Part shown: one piece after another, positions 16,326-25,009 of the stretch
How positions within the stretch are numbered: position 1 is the stretch's first letter
Layout: every line of letters starts with the position of its first letter
Origin: Pseudomonadota bacterium
Lineage (GTDB): Bacteria; Pseudomonadota; Alphaproteobacteria; Sphingomonadales; SMXR01
Assembly: GCA_022574255.1 (NCBI GenBank)
Contig: JACZSK010000007.1
Span: 1 to 61,253 of the forward strand
Direction: 5' to 3'
DNA length: 61,253 nucleotides
Position numbers and translations under genes: made by a program
Notes under the pieces: generated by a model
Database searches by the model: none
The model's input: only the letters and a program-made list of their open reading frames with translations
What the model was told of the DNA's origin: nothing

Positions 16326-17708
16326 GTGAATAGCCACGCCCGCATGATCAGGAACGCCCTTATTTTTGTCGATGATGCCTCGGATGACGGCGCCGACGCG
16401 CCGCGCTCTCTGCTCGTCGTCGGTGGCATTACGCTGCTGGAGCGCCAGTTGCGGCAGCTCAAGAAAGCGGGCGTCGAAGAGGTGCGCATTTATTCACGTA
16501 ATTATCCGGAGATGCTGCACGACCGCACCGCAGGGTTCAGCATGATGCCAAACAAGATTTCGGTGCAGGACGCCGCCGCACCGGCGCAAAGCCAGTGGGA
16601 CGAAGCCGAGACCCTGCTGGTTCTTGAAGAGGGCGTGCTGATCGATGACCGGGTGATCGGGGAACTCGCCAAGGCGCCGAAGGCCCCGGCGCTGGCCTTG
16701 TTTCCGCCCCGCACCGTGGCTTACGGTCAGGCCTGCGGGCAGACCGTGACGCCCGGTGATGGCGCCGGGCGGCTTTTTGCTTCGGTGGCGCTGCTGCCCG
16801 GTAAATTCCTGCCCAGGGCGCTGGCGGCGGCGGCCAAGGGAGAAAACCCCCTGTCGGGCATGCTTGATGCGGCGGCGGCCCTGAAGAGCACAGAGATTAT
16901 TAATGTGGGCGCTCTGGACCTCTATATCCCCGACCGGCGGCGCAAGGTGGGGTTGCTGTGGCGTCCGGTGACCGCGGCCGCCGAAAGCCGCCGTGCCACC
17001 CGGGTTATCCTGGACATGGCGCAAAAGGGCACCCTTGACTGGCCGGCGCGCTGGATACACCCGGCTTTCGAGAATTTCCTCGTTACAATTTTGCTCGGCA
17101 CACCGGTGACGCCCAATGCCGTGTCGCTGCTGACCGGGGTGCTGGGCTTTTACGCCACCTACCTGTTTGCCACCGGGCAGATGGGCTGGGCGCTGCTGGG
17201 CGCCCTGCTGGTTGGCATGCTGGATGGCGTTGACGGCAAGCTGGCGCGGGTCAAGATGCTGGCCACCAAGCTGGGCCAGCTGGAACATGTTCTGGACAAA
17301 TTGGTCGAGTATTCGTGGTATTTCGCGATTGCTGCATTTCTGGCGGCGGAGGCAGGTGACGGTGGTGGCGGTGCGCCCTGGGCCCTGGCCATCCTGATCG
17401 TGGCTTTCGCCTGGGCTGAAGTATTGCAGGGAGAATATTACCGGCGCATGACCGGCAGTCAGCTGGACGATGCCGGCGCTTTTGAGCGTGGTTTCCGCAT
17501 TATCGGCGCGCGCCGCAACACCATTATGTGGAGCCTGGTGCCCTTTGCCCTGACCGAAAGCTGGATGGTCGGATTATGGACCATGGGTATTTATACCATG
17601 GTCACTTTTTTCGTGGCCCAGTGGCGGTTTATTGTGCGGCTAAAGACTTATGCCAGCGGCGCAAGTCAGGAAATCAGTGACAACTTCCGGAAGTCGGAAT
17701 ATTTCTAG
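16326..17708 (+). CDS. CDP-alcohol phosphotransferase with degenerate nucleotidyltransferase N-domain
   Basis: 460 residues from GTG 16326 (or 454 from ATG 16344). Residues about 7-220 resemble a sugar-type nucleotidyltransferase (LLVVGGITLLERQLRQLKKA, GVEEVRIYS), but the nucleotide-binding G-x-G-x-R loop is missing at the N-terminus (IFVDDASDDG instead). Residues about 255-450 are a membrane CDP-alcohol phosphotransferase with MLDGVDGKLAR, followed by VKMLATKLGQLEHVLDK. Here the last two acids (E and D, four apart) are one position off the canonical G-x3-D-x3-D register. Archaeal/thermophile IPCT-DIPPS proteins have this domain order. It starts an apparent operon with Ino1 and an NTP transferase, so inositol phosphate transfer is the likely job. 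Confidence 0.85.
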   Translation: MNSHARMIRNALIFVDDASDDGADAPRSLLVVGGITLLERQLRQLKKAGVEEVRIYSRNYPEMLHDRTAGFSMMPNKISVQDAAAPAQSQWDEAETLLVLEEGVLIDDRVIGELAKAPKAPALALFPPRTVAYGQACGQTVTPGDGAGRLFASVALLPGKFLPRALAAAAKGENPLSGMLDAAAALKSTEIINVGALDLYIPDRRRKVGLLWRPVTAAAESRRATRVILDMAQKGTLDWPARWIHPAFENFLVTILLGTPVTPNAVSLLTGVLGFYATYLFATGQMGWALLGALLVGMLDGVDGKLARVKMLATKLGQLEHVLDKLVEYSWYFAIAAFLAAEAGDGGGGAPWALAILIVAFAWAEVLQGEYYRRMTGSQLDDAGAFERGFRIIGARRNTIMWSLVPFALTESWMVGLWTMGIYTMVTFFVAQWRFIVRLKTYASGASQEISDNFRKSEYF

Positions 17709-17792
17709 GTCTCAAGTTGCGTTCCTGTTATGACGGTTCCGGGTACGACGGAAGGCGGCTCTGCGGGTTTGCAGCCGGTCTGAGGAAAAAGC

Positions 17793-18926
17793 GTGTCGAA
17801 CAGCATTAGAGTAGCGATCATCGGCGTCGGCAATTGCGCGAGTTCGCTGGTTCAGGGAATAGCCCATTACAGTGGCTCGTCAGGTGGCGAGAGCGTCGGC
17901 CTGATGCATGCGAATCTGGGCGGCTATCGGCCTTGTGATATCCAGGTCGTGGCGGCCTTCGATATTGACCGGCGCAAGGTCGGGCTGGATGTGGCCCAGG
18001 CCATTTTTGCCAAGCCCAATTGTACCAAGGTTTTTTGCGCCGATGTGCCGGCCACAGGCGCCATCGTGCGGATGGGCCGTATTCTCGACGGCTTTTCGGA
18101 TCACATGGCGGACCTGCCGGACGACCGGACCTTCCTGCCCGCCGACCGGCCCCAGCCGGACCAAGACGACGTTGTTGCGGAATTGAAGAAATCCGGCGCT
18201 GAAATCCTGCTCAACTACCTGCCCGTGGGCAGCCAGGAGGCGACCGAGTTTTACGCTGAATGCGCGCTTGATGCGGGCTGCGCCTTTATCAATAATATTC
18301 CCGTCTTTATCGCCAGCGATCCGGCATGGGCGGCGCGTTTCAGGGCCAAAAGGCTGCCGATTATCGGCGACGACATCAAGTCGCAACTGGGCGCCACCAT
18401 CGTGCACAGGGTGCTGACAGACCTGTTCAAGAAACGCGGCGTTGATTTGCAGCGGACCTATCAGCTGAACACCGGCGGCAACACCGATTTTCTCAATATG
18501 AAGAATATCGATCGACTGAAGTCGAAAAAAATATCCAAGACCGAGGCAGTCCAGTCGGTGACCGAAGCGCGCCTGAACGAAGAAGATATCCATATCGGCC
18601 CCAGCGACTATGTGGCCTGGCAGGAGGACAACAAGGTTGCCTTCATTCGCATGGAGGGCAGGTTGTTCGGTGGCGTGCCGATGAATATGGAGATCAGGCT
18701 GTCGGTCGAGGATTCGCCCAATTCCGCGGGCGTCGCCATCGACAGCATCCGCTGCTGCAAGCTGGCGCTGGATCGAGGTCTGGGCGGTATTATCGAAGGG
18801 CCGTCGGCGTATTTCTGCAAGCATCCGCCGCAACAATATACCGACGACGATGCCTGGAATCTGACCGAGGCTTTTATTCGCGGCGAGACGATTTTGGCGC
18901 AGCCAGAGGTTGACGCAGCCGAGTAA
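17793..18926 (+). CDS. ino1: myo-Inositol-1-phosphate synthase
   Basis: 377 residues from GTG 17793, with TGAGGA 7 nt before it. The Rossmann motif IGVGNCASSLVQGIAHY is at 10-26. Conserved blocks of the bacterial/actinobacterial-type synthase follow: DIQVVAAFDIDRRKVG, LLNYLPVGSQEATEFYAECA, FINNIPVFIASDP, IGDDIKSQLGATIVHRVL and YQLNTGGNTDFLNM. The last blocks contain the catalytic lysine region. The enzyme converts glucose 6-phosphate to inositol 1-phosphate with bound NAD. Length agrees with the short actinobacterial type (about 360). It is between the fused CDP-alcohol phosphotransferase (84 bp upstream) and an NTP transferase (34 bp downstream). Confidence 0.95.
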   Translation: MSNSIRVAIIGVGNCASSLVQGIAHYSGSSGGESVGLMHANLGGYRPCDIQVVAAFDIDRRKVGLDVAQAIFAKPNCTKVFCADVPATGAIVRMGRILDGFSDHMADLPDDRTFLPADRPQPDQDDVVAELKKSGAEILLNYLPVGSQEATEFYAECALDAGCAFINNIPVFIASDPAWAARFRAKRLPIIGDDIKSQLGATIVHRVLTDLFKKRGVDLQRTYQLNTGGNTDFLNMKNIDRLKSKKISKTEAVQSVTEARLNEEDIHIGPSDYVAWQEDNKVAFIRMEGRLFGGVPMNMEIRLSVEDSPNSAGVAIDSIRCCKLALDRGLGGIIEGPSAYFCKHPPQQYTDDDAWNLTEAFIRGETILAQPEVDAAE

Positions 18927-18960
18927 AAAGAACCGGGGGTCCGGTGCCGGGGGCTAGGGG

Positions 18961-19689
18961 ATGGACTGCCTGATTATCGCCGCCGGCATGGGCACGCGGC
19001 TCAGTGAAATTGGCGAATCAAAGCCGCTGGTGCCAGTGCGCGGCGTACCCTTGATCGAGCGCGTCATCATCACCGCCAGGCAGGCGGGTATCCGGAATTT
19101 CACCATCGTCACCGGCCACAGGGCCGAGCAGGTGGAAGATTATCTCAAATCCGCCGCGGTGCGTTTCAGCGCCGATCTCACCTTTTGCCGCAATGATCGC
19201 TATGAGGCGCCAAACGCGCTGTCGGTGCTGGCGGCGCGCGGTCATATCCGGGCGCCCTTTCTGCTGACCATGTGCGATCATCTGTTTGACCCCCTGATCA
19301 TATCTGATTTGATGGGGCAAAGTCTGGGCGAGGGCGAAGTGATGCTGGCCATCGACGGGCGGCTGGGCAACCCGATGGTGGATTTAGGCGACGTCACCCG
19401 GGTGCTGGAAAAGGATGGCCTGATCCGGAATATCGGCAAGGGATTGCGCGCCTATAACGCCTTCGATACCGGGCTGTTTCTGGCCGGCGAGGGCCTGTTC
19501 GACGCCATCGAAGAGGCGCGTTCGGTGGGCAGCGAGGTCAATATTTCCGCCGCCTTGATGCGCCTGGCGGCACGGGACAAAGCGCGCTGCTTTGACATCG
19601 GCGAACGCTTCTGGATCGACGTCGATGATCCGGCGGCTCTGAGGCGCGCCGAATCCTATTTACTGGGCATGCCGGTGCGCCCCCTGTGA
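18961..19689 (+). CDS. NTP transferase, probable CTP:inositol-1-phosphate cytidylyltransferase
   Basis: 242 residues. The N-terminal signature IIAAGMGTRLSEIGESKPLV carries the G-x-G-T-R loop and the lysine of sugar-phosphate/phosphocholine nucleotidyltransferases. TMCDHLFDP (about 100-108) and the C-terminal FWIDVDDP hold the metal-binding acids. Families with this pattern make CDP-choline, CDP-inositol or NDP-sugars. Because it lies directly after inositol-phosphate synthase and beside a phosphotransferase whose own NTase domain looks inactive, CDP-inositol formation is the best inference. Start ATG 18961 follows GGGGGCTAGGGG. An intrinsic terminator begins at its 3' end. Confidence 0.8.
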   Translation: MDCLIIAAGMGTRLSEIGESKPLVPVRGVPLIERVIITARQAGIRNFTIVTGHRAEQVEDYLKSAAVRFSADLTFCRNDRYEAPNALSVLAARGHIRAPFLLTMCDHLFDPLIISDLMGQSLGEGEVMLAIDGRLGNPMVDLGDVTRVLEKDGLIRNIGKGLRAYNAFDTGLFLAGEGLFDAIEEARSVGSEVNISAALMRLAARDKARCFDIGERFWIDVDDPAALRRAESYLLGMPVRPL

Positions 19690-19716
19690 ACAGGGCCGTC
19701 AGGGGCCGGGTTTTTT
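19672..19716 (+). terminator. Putative intrinsic terminator of the inositol operon
   Basis: CCGGTGCGCCCCCTG pairs with CAGGGGCCGG across a 13-nt loop, followed by GTTTTTTCC. It overlaps the end of the NTP transferase and of the convergent flippase gene, so it could end the rightward transcript. Confidence 0.5.
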
Positions 19717-21183
19717 CCTCAGATGCTCCAAGAGCGTGCGGTCATCGGCGCTGATGCCCAGCCGCCACAGCGTTCCGGCGTAAACCACCACCAGAACCAG
19801 CACCCCCACAGCGATGCCGTATCCCCGGTCGAGCGCCATGAATTCACCTGCCGCGAAATAGCCGGCGAGCGCCAGTGCCGCCGCGGCGACGGGCCGCAGA
19901 AAAGAAGCGCGCAACAGCGTAATCCGGAAAAGTCCGTAGGCCACTACCAGCCGCTGGCCATTCAGGACAGTCAGGGAAATCATCAGCGACATAGCCGCGC
20001 CGGGGCCGCCCAGCAGCGGCACCAGCAGGGCGCAGCCGGCCACATGGACAATCAGCCCGGAAAGGCTGATGACCAGATTGAGCTTGGGCTGGCGAAACAG
20101 GATGGGCAATTCGGCGGCGCCCAGCACACCATCAATCATTTCGGCGCCAACCATGATGACCAGCAGCATGGCGCCCGCGCCCATGCCCGGCCCCACCAGC
20201 GCGAGGATGTGGCCGCCATAAAAGGCCAGCAGCATGACCTGCAGCAGCATGATGGTCAGGATCCAGCGGCTGACCTGCGAGAGCTGCCGCCCGGCGTTGG
20301 GCAAGTCCTGGCGGGCGATGGTCTGTGAGACAATAGGCGCGAGGATGGGGTCGAACAGATAGCGGGTTTTCTGAGCAAGCTGGGCAATATGCTGGGCCGC
20401 GTGATAAATGCCGACCACGGTCTCGCTGGAGAAATGCCAAAGGAAGAAGATATCAACCCGGCGGAACACCAGCGCCATCACATCGACCACGGCGGTGGGG
20501 CTGGATACCATGACAATGCGCCGCACCAGCGTCCAGGAGGGGCGGGCGCCGAGCACGCGTCTCAGGCTGTAGACCCGCCCGAACCCCCAGGCCGAGGCCA
20601 CATAGGCGACCACCAGCGCGCCGAAATAGGCGGCCATCAGTCCGGCTTCAAGGAAACCGGCCCAGTAAAACCCCAGGGTCAGCGCCGCCAGGGTCCAGGG
20701 TTCGGCGATGGAGCGGGCGATCACCTCGTAGCGCATCAGCCGCTTGTGCCGGGTGGCCGCCAGCATGACGTCAGACAGGGCGATCAGCGGAATGACCAGG
20801 GCAAATCCGCGATAGGGCCCGCCCGCGGGCATGTCGATCAATGGCCAGAAAACCGCATAAAGCAGCAGCGCAAAGACCGTCGAGAGGATTGCCGTTACCG
20901 CCAGCGCATTGAGAATGATCGCATTCTGGTCGGCGCCTTCCGCGTCCAGCAGGGCAAAGAGCGAGCGCTTCTGCCCGAAAACCGCGATCGCGGCCAGCGT
21001 CTCGACCACCGCAATGGCATAGGCCAGCACGCCGAAGCGCTCGGCGCCATAAAGATTGCCGGCCATCAGCAGGAACAATATCCGCGCCCCCGAGCGCACC
21101 ACAAAACCGCCCGCCGCGGCCAGCGCGCCCTTGAGGATATCGGTGATATCCTTCAGCGCGTGATCTGTGATGCTTTGGTTCAA
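19699..21183 (-). CDS. MOP-superfamily flippase (Wzx/MurJ-like, polysaccharide or lipid)
   Basis: 494 residues with 12-14 predicted membrane helices. The start MNQSITDHALKDITDILKGA is followed by GGFVVRSGARILFLLMAGNL, as in O-antigen/teichoic-acid flippases. Later blocks include AVDVMALVFRRVDIFFLWHF and PILAPIVSQTIARQDLPNAG, common in the polysaccharide_synt_C class. It should translocate a lipid-linked substrate from the cytoplasmic to the periplasmic face. It is convergent with the inositol operon (9 bp apart), so a functional link is plausible but not shown by operon structure. No glycosyltransferases are adjacent. Confidence 0.82.
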   Translation of the reverse strand: MNQSITDHALKDITDILKGALAAAGGFVVRSGARILFLLMAGNLYGAERFGVLAYAIAVVETLAAIAVFGQKRSLFALLDAEGADQNAIILNALAVTAILSTVFALLLYAVFWPLIDMPAGGPYRGFALVIPLIALSDVMLAATRHKRLMRYEVIARSIAEPWTLAALTLGFYWAGFLEAGLMAAYFGALVVAYVASAWGFGRVYSLRRVLGARPSWTLVRRIVMVSSPTAVVDVMALVFRRVDIFFLWHFSSETVVGIYHAAQHIAQLAQKTRYLFDPILAPIVSQTIARQDLPNAGRQLSQVSRWILTIMLLQVMLLAFYGGHILALVGPGMGAGAMLLVIMVGAEMIDGVLGAAELPILFRQPKLNLVISLSGLIVHVAGCALLVPLLGGPGAAMSLMISLTVLNGQRLVVAYGLFRITLLRASFLRPVAAAALALAGYFAAGEFMALDRGYGIAVGVLVLVVVYAGTLWRLGISADDRTLLEHLRKKPGP

Positions 21184-21336
21184 GTTCTGAAAATCCCTGC
21201 CGGGCCAGTCAGGATTATGTCCTTTGCTGGCCTTGGCATGCTATGTTTTCCGGTGAAAATAGATTGTGTCATTATCTAGGGTGCGGCCGGCGGTGAATGC
21301 AAGCGCCGCCTTCATCAACCGCGGGAGACTATAGCC

Positions 21337-23136
21337 ATGCGCATTTTTTCAGCTTTGATATCTGCCCTGATCTGTGTCTTTCTGGCAGGCAGCATGAGCG
21401 CAAGCGCAGATGACAATACCGGCCTGAATACCGGCTTGAACACCGGGCATGGCGGCGGTGACCGGGTGAGCGGCGCGCCCTGGGCCGGGCGCAGCACCGT
21501 CTGGGGCGCCAATGGCATGGTCGCCACCAGCCACCCGCTGGCCAGCCAGATCGCCATCGATATGCTGAAGAGCGGCGGCAATGCCGTGGATGCGGCCATT
21601 GCGGCCAACGCGGCGCTGGGCCTGATGGAGCCTACCGGCAGCGGCATCGGCGGCGATATTTTCGTTATCCTGTGGGATCCGAAGAGCAAGAAACTTTACG
21701 GCCTGAACGGCTCGGGCCGCGCCCCCCGGGGCCAGACCCTGGCCCAACTGAAGGCGCGGATCGGCGCGGAGGCCACCGAGCTGCCCAATTTCGGATCACT
21801 GTCGATCTCGGTGCCCGGCACCGTCGACGGGTGGTTCACCATGCACCAGCGCTTTGGCTCCCGGCCCATGAGCGAAATTCTCGCCCCGGCTGTGCGCTAT
21901 GCCCGCGAGGGATTTCCGGTGACCGAAGTGGTGGCGCTTTATATGTCGGGCTACAAGGCGCGCTATGAGCGCCTGCACGCCGCCGGTGAGATTGAAGAGA
22001 TCGACAATTTCAAAGCCACTTACCTGATCGATGGGGAAATGCCCGTGGAGGGGCAGATTTTCCGCAATCCGGACCTCGCCGAGACACTGGAGAAGATCGG
22101 CGCCGGGGGCCGTGATGTATTTTACAAGGGCGAATTTGCCCATGTGATCGACGCCTATATGAAACGCATCGGCGGGCCGTTGCGCTACGAGGATTTCGCC
22201 AGCCATACCTCTGACTGGGTCGAGCCGCAAACGGTCAATTACCGGGGCTACGACGTTTATGAGCTGCCGCCCAACGGCCAGGGTATCGCGGCGCTGCAGA
22301 TGCTGAATATCCTGGAGGCCTATGACCTTGCCGCCATGGGTCATAATTCGGTCGATTACCTGCATGTGATGGCCGAGACCAAGAAGCTGGTTTACGAGGA
22401 CCGCGCCCGGTTCTACGCCGACGCGGATTACTTCAATGTGCCGATTGAACGGCTGCTTTCAAAGGAATATGCCGCCGAGCGCCGGGCGCTGATCCATATG
22501 GACCATGCCATGACCAGCGTCGACCACGGCGATATCAAGCTGGCGCAGGGTGATACCATCAACCTGACCGTGGCCGACAAGGACGGCATGATGGTCTCCC
22601 TGATCCAGTCCAATTATCGCGGCATGGGCTCGGGGCTGGTGCCCGACGGGCTGGGCTTTATTTTCCAGGATCGCGGCGCCCTGTTCTCGCTCGACGAGAC
22701 CCACGCCAATGTTTACGCGCCGGGCAAGCGGCCCTTCCACACCATCATCCCCGCCTTCGTGATGAAAGACGGCCAGCCGATCATGAGCTTCGGCCTGATG
22801 GGCGGCGGCATGCAGCCCCAGGGCCATGTGCAGGTGCTGGTCAATATTATTGATTTCGGCATGGGCCTGCAGGCGGCGGGCGACGCCGCGCGCTACCATC
22901 ATACCGGCTCCACCCAGCCCTATGTGGTGGGCGCACCAATGCGCGACGGCGGGCGGCTGCAACTGGAAACCGGCATTTCGCAAGAGGTGGCGGAGGGCCT
23001 GCGCGCCCGCGGACATACCGTGGAATATGTGGTGGGGCCCTACGGCGGCTATCAGGCGATCTGGCGCGATCCCGAAACGGGGGTTTATTCCGGGGCCAGC
23101 GAAATGCGCAAGGACGGCCAGGCAATCGGGTATTAG
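21337..23136 (+). CDS. ggt: Gamma-glutamyltransferase
   Basis: 599 residues. A signal peptide (SALISALICVFLAGSMSASA) is followed by the Ggt large-subunit start MVATSHPLASQIAIDMLKSG, GNAVDAAIAAN and GSGIGGDIF. The self-cleavage site is GDT at about 407 (GDTINLTVADKDGMMVSLIQ), where Thr407 becomes the catalytic N-terminus of the small subunit. LMGGGMQPQGHVQV is the glycine-rich oxyanion block. The periplasmic enzyme breaks the gamma-glutamyl bond of glutathione and related compounds. The C-terminal part is complete. A MNS-like small gene follows 13 bp downstream on the same strand, then a nitrilase-like gene. The start is supported by GCGGGAGACTATAGCC. Confidence 0.95.
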   Translation: MRIFSALISALICVFLAGSMSASADDNTGLNTGLNTGHGGGDRVSGAPWAGRSTVWGANGMVATSHPLASQIAIDMLKSGGNAVDAAIAANAALGLMEPTGSGIGGDIFVILWDPKSKKLYGLNGSGRAPRGQTLAQLKARIGAEATELPNFGSLSISVPGTVDGWFTMHQRFGSRPMSEILAPAVRYAREGFPVTEVVALYMSGYKARYERLHAAGEIEEIDNFKATYLIDGEMPVEGQIFRNPDLAETLEKIGAGGRDVFYKGEFAHVIDAYMKRIGGPLRYEDFASHTSDWVEPQTVNYRGYDVYELPPNGQGIAALQMLNILEAYDLAAMGHNSVDYLHVMAETKKLVYEDRARFYADADYFNVPIERLLSKEYAAERRALIHMDHAMTSVDHGDIKLAQGDTINLTVADKDGMMVSLIQSNYRGMGSGLVPDGLGFIFQDRGALFSLDETHANVYAPGKRPFHTIIPAFVMKDGQPIMSFGLMGGGMQPQGHVQVLVNIIDFGMGLQAAGDAARYHHTGSTQPYVVGAPMRDGGRLQLETGISQEVAEGLRARGHTVEYVVGPYGGYQAIWRDPETGVYSGASEMRKDGQAIGY

Positions 23137-23149
23137 GCGGCGGGAAAAT

Positions 23150-23674
23150 ATGATTCGCAGATTCTTCAAAAAAGACGATTTCTTCAGGAAAGGTGAGACG
23201 CGGTCCGGTGAAGGAGACGACGCGGCCTTTGCCGGTGGACCCACCGCCGGGGCGCAGGCCAAAGCCTGGGTCGCCAACACATTTGGGCAGATCACCGGCT
23301 ATGGCGCCGACAAGCTGGAGGAAACGGCGGAGAGGCTGAACAGCGTTCTGCCCTATATTGAACGCGCCGGATTTCGCGTCACCGAAATTGAGGTGAATAT
23401 GGGGGTCACGCCCGCGGTCATTCCCCATGTCCAGGTCGATGATGTGCTGCCCAAGGCGGAGCGCCCGGCGCTGATGGCCGAGCTTGAAGGCCGCCCGTTC
23501 GCCACCGGCATACTCTCGTCGCTGTTTCGCGCCGCTGACTTTGGCAAGCGCATTGACCTGAAGGGCTTCGACTTTTTCGAGATCGAGATTGAGCTCGGCG
23601 TCATCCCCAGCATCACGGTCAAATACATGCCGGGGGACGGAACAGAGTTGGTTGATACCGGGCAGGACGAGTAG
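23150..23674 (+). CDS. Conserved-looking cytoplasmic protein of unknown function
   Basis: 174 residues from ATG 23150 (GGGAAAAT upstream). The N-terminus is basic and aromatic (IRRFFKKDDFFRKGE), followed by a low-complexity link and a structured part: WVANTFGQITGYGADKLEE, RAGFRVTEIEVNMGVTPAV, GILSSLFRAADFGKRIDLKG and FDFFEIEIELGVIPSITVKY. The repeated pattern EIEVNMGVTPAVIP/EIEIELGVIPSITV suggests an internal beta-strand duplication. There is no signal peptide or membrane helix. It lies between ggt and a nitrilase-family gene whose ATG directly follows its stop, so the three are almost certainly one operon. I do not recognise the family. Confidence 0.75.
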   Translation: MIRRFFKKDDFFRKGETRSGEGDDAAFAGGPTAGAQAKAWVANTFGQITGYGADKLEETAERLNSVLPYIERAGFRVTEIEVNMGVTPAVIPHVQVDDVLPKAERPALMAELEGRPFATGILSSLFRAADFGKRIDLKGFDFFEIEIELGVIPSITVKYMPGDGTELVDTGQDE

Positions 23675-24622
23675 ATGACCCAAAGGAAATTCACCGCCGC
23701 CGTGGTGCAGGCCGCGGCGCCGGCTTTCGACAAAAAAGCGGCGCTGGAGAAATTCGCCGATCTGGCGGGCCAGGCTGCGGGGAAGGGCGCGGAAATCGCG
23801 GTTTTCCCCGAGGCTTTTATCGGCGGCTATCCCAAGGGGCTGGATTTCGGCGCCCGGGTGGGCTCGCGCACGCCGGAAGGCCATGAGGATTTCCTGCGTT
23901 ACTGGAATGGCGCCGTGGCGCTCGCGGGCGATGACCTGGCGGCGCTGTCGGGAATCGTCAGGAAAGCGGGTATTTACATTGCGCTGGGGCTTATAGAGCA
24001 GGGCGGCGGCACGCTCTATTGCTCGGTCGCCTTCTTCGCCCCCGACGGCACATATATGGGCAAGCACAGGAAGGTGATGCCGACGGCGGCCGAGCGGCTG
24101 GTCTGGGGTTACGGCGACGGCTCGACCCTGCCGGTATACGACACGCCGCTGGGCAAGCTGGGCGCGGTGATCTGCTGGGAGAACATGATGCCCGCCATGC
24201 GGCTGGCCATGTACGGCAAGGGCATTGAGATATACTGCGCGCCCACCGTCGACGACCGCGACACCTGGCATGCTTCGATGCGCCATATCGCCAGGGAAGG
24301 GCGCTGCTTCGTGCTCAACGCCACGCAATTTGCCACCCGCGCCGATTACCCGGCGGATTACGAGAATATCCACGGCGACGATCCGGCGACGGTGATGATC
24401 AACGGCGGAAGCTGCATCGTTTCGCCCTTCGGCGAGGTGCTGGCCGGGCCAACCTATGGCGAAGAGATCATCCTGACCGCCGAGATTGACATGGATGAGC
24501 TTCCCCGCGCCAAATATGAGTTCGACCCCGTCGGCCATTACGCCCGGCCGGATATCTTTGAGCTGCGCGTCGATGAGCGGGCGAAAGAGCCGGTGACCCA
24601 GGTTACCGGGGATGAGGCTTGA
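23675..24622 (+). CDS. Nitrilase-family carbon-nitrogen hydrolase
   Basis: 315 residues. The catalytic triad of the superfamily is visible: Glu46 (VFPEAFIGGYP), Lys133 (GKHRKVMPT) and Cys167 (GAVICWENMMP). The ERLVWGYGDGSTLPVYDTPLG stretch and the DDRDTWHASMRHIAREGRCF block are those of branch 1 nitrilases (aliphatic/aryl nitrilase or cyanide-type). The family cleaves nitriles to acids and ammonia; a specific substrate cannot be read. The ATG immediately follows the previous stop codon. Proximity to ggt raises the idea of a role in gamma-glutamyl or cyano-amino-acid metabolism, which is inference. Confidence 0.9.
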   Translation: MTQRKFTAAVVQAAAPAFDKKAALEKFADLAGQAAGKGAEIAVFPEAFIGGYPKGLDFGARVGSRTPEGHEDFLRYWNGAVALAGDDLAALSGIVRKAGIYIALGLIEQGGGTLYCSVAFFAPDGTYMGKHRKVMPTAAERLVWGYGDGSTLPVYDTPLGKLGAVICWENMMPAMRLAMYGKGIEIYCAPTVDDRDTWHASMRHIAREGRCFVLNATQFATRADYPADYENIHGDDPATVMINGGSCIVSPFGEVLAGPTYGEEIILTAEIDMDELPRAKYEFDPVGHYARPDIFELRVDERAKEPVTQVTGDEA

Positions 24623-24691
24623 AATACTGCCGGATCGGCGCGATCATGGGCCCAGCGGCACGCAGCCAGACCCTGTGAGGAAGGCTTCCCT

Positions 24692-25009
24692 ATGTCAGAA
24701 CACCAGGCAAAATACCAGATCGGACAGATCATTCACCATCGGCTGTTCGATTACACCGGCGCCGTTTTCGATGTTGATCCGGTCTTTCAGGGAACCGATG
24801 AATGGTACCAGCAGGTCGCGCGTTCACGCCCCCCGAAGACAGAGCCCTGGTATCATGTGCTGGTGAATGGCGCGGTTCATACCACCTATGTTGCCGAGCA
24901 GAATCTCGAGCGTTGCGAGACGCCAGAGAGAATTAGCCACCCCATTGCCGACCAGATATTCAGCGAATTCGATGGCCGGCGGTATCGGCTGCGGCAACGG
25001 GCCAACTAG
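24692..25009 (+). CDS. hspQ: Heat shock protein HspQ (YccV-type hemimethylated DNA-binding domain)
   Basis: 105 residues containing the full YccV domain: YQIGQIIHHRLFDYTGAVFD, VDPVFQGTDEWY, KTEPWYHVLVNGAVHTTYVA and EQNLERCETPERISHP. These match HspQ/YccV, reported to bind hemimethylated DNA and to act as a specificity factor for Lon protease. Length and N-terminus fit. The ATG has GAGGAAGG 8 nt upstream. It is probably an independent unit. A 16-nt palindrome (GGGCGGAATTCCGCCC at 25020-25035) follows the stop without a T-tract. Confidence 0.93.
   Translation: MSEHQAKYQIGQIIHHRLFDYTGAVFDVDPVFQGTDEWYQQVARSRPPKTEPWYHVLVNGAVHTTYVAEQNLERCETPERISHPIADQIFSEFDGRRYRLRQRAN

Noticed and set aside
22847-24538. 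563-codon frame antisense to the ggt end, the unknown gene and the nitrilase
   Set aside because: The sense strand encodes recognisable catalytic motifs in all parts; the antisense product is His/Arg/Gly-rich without domains.
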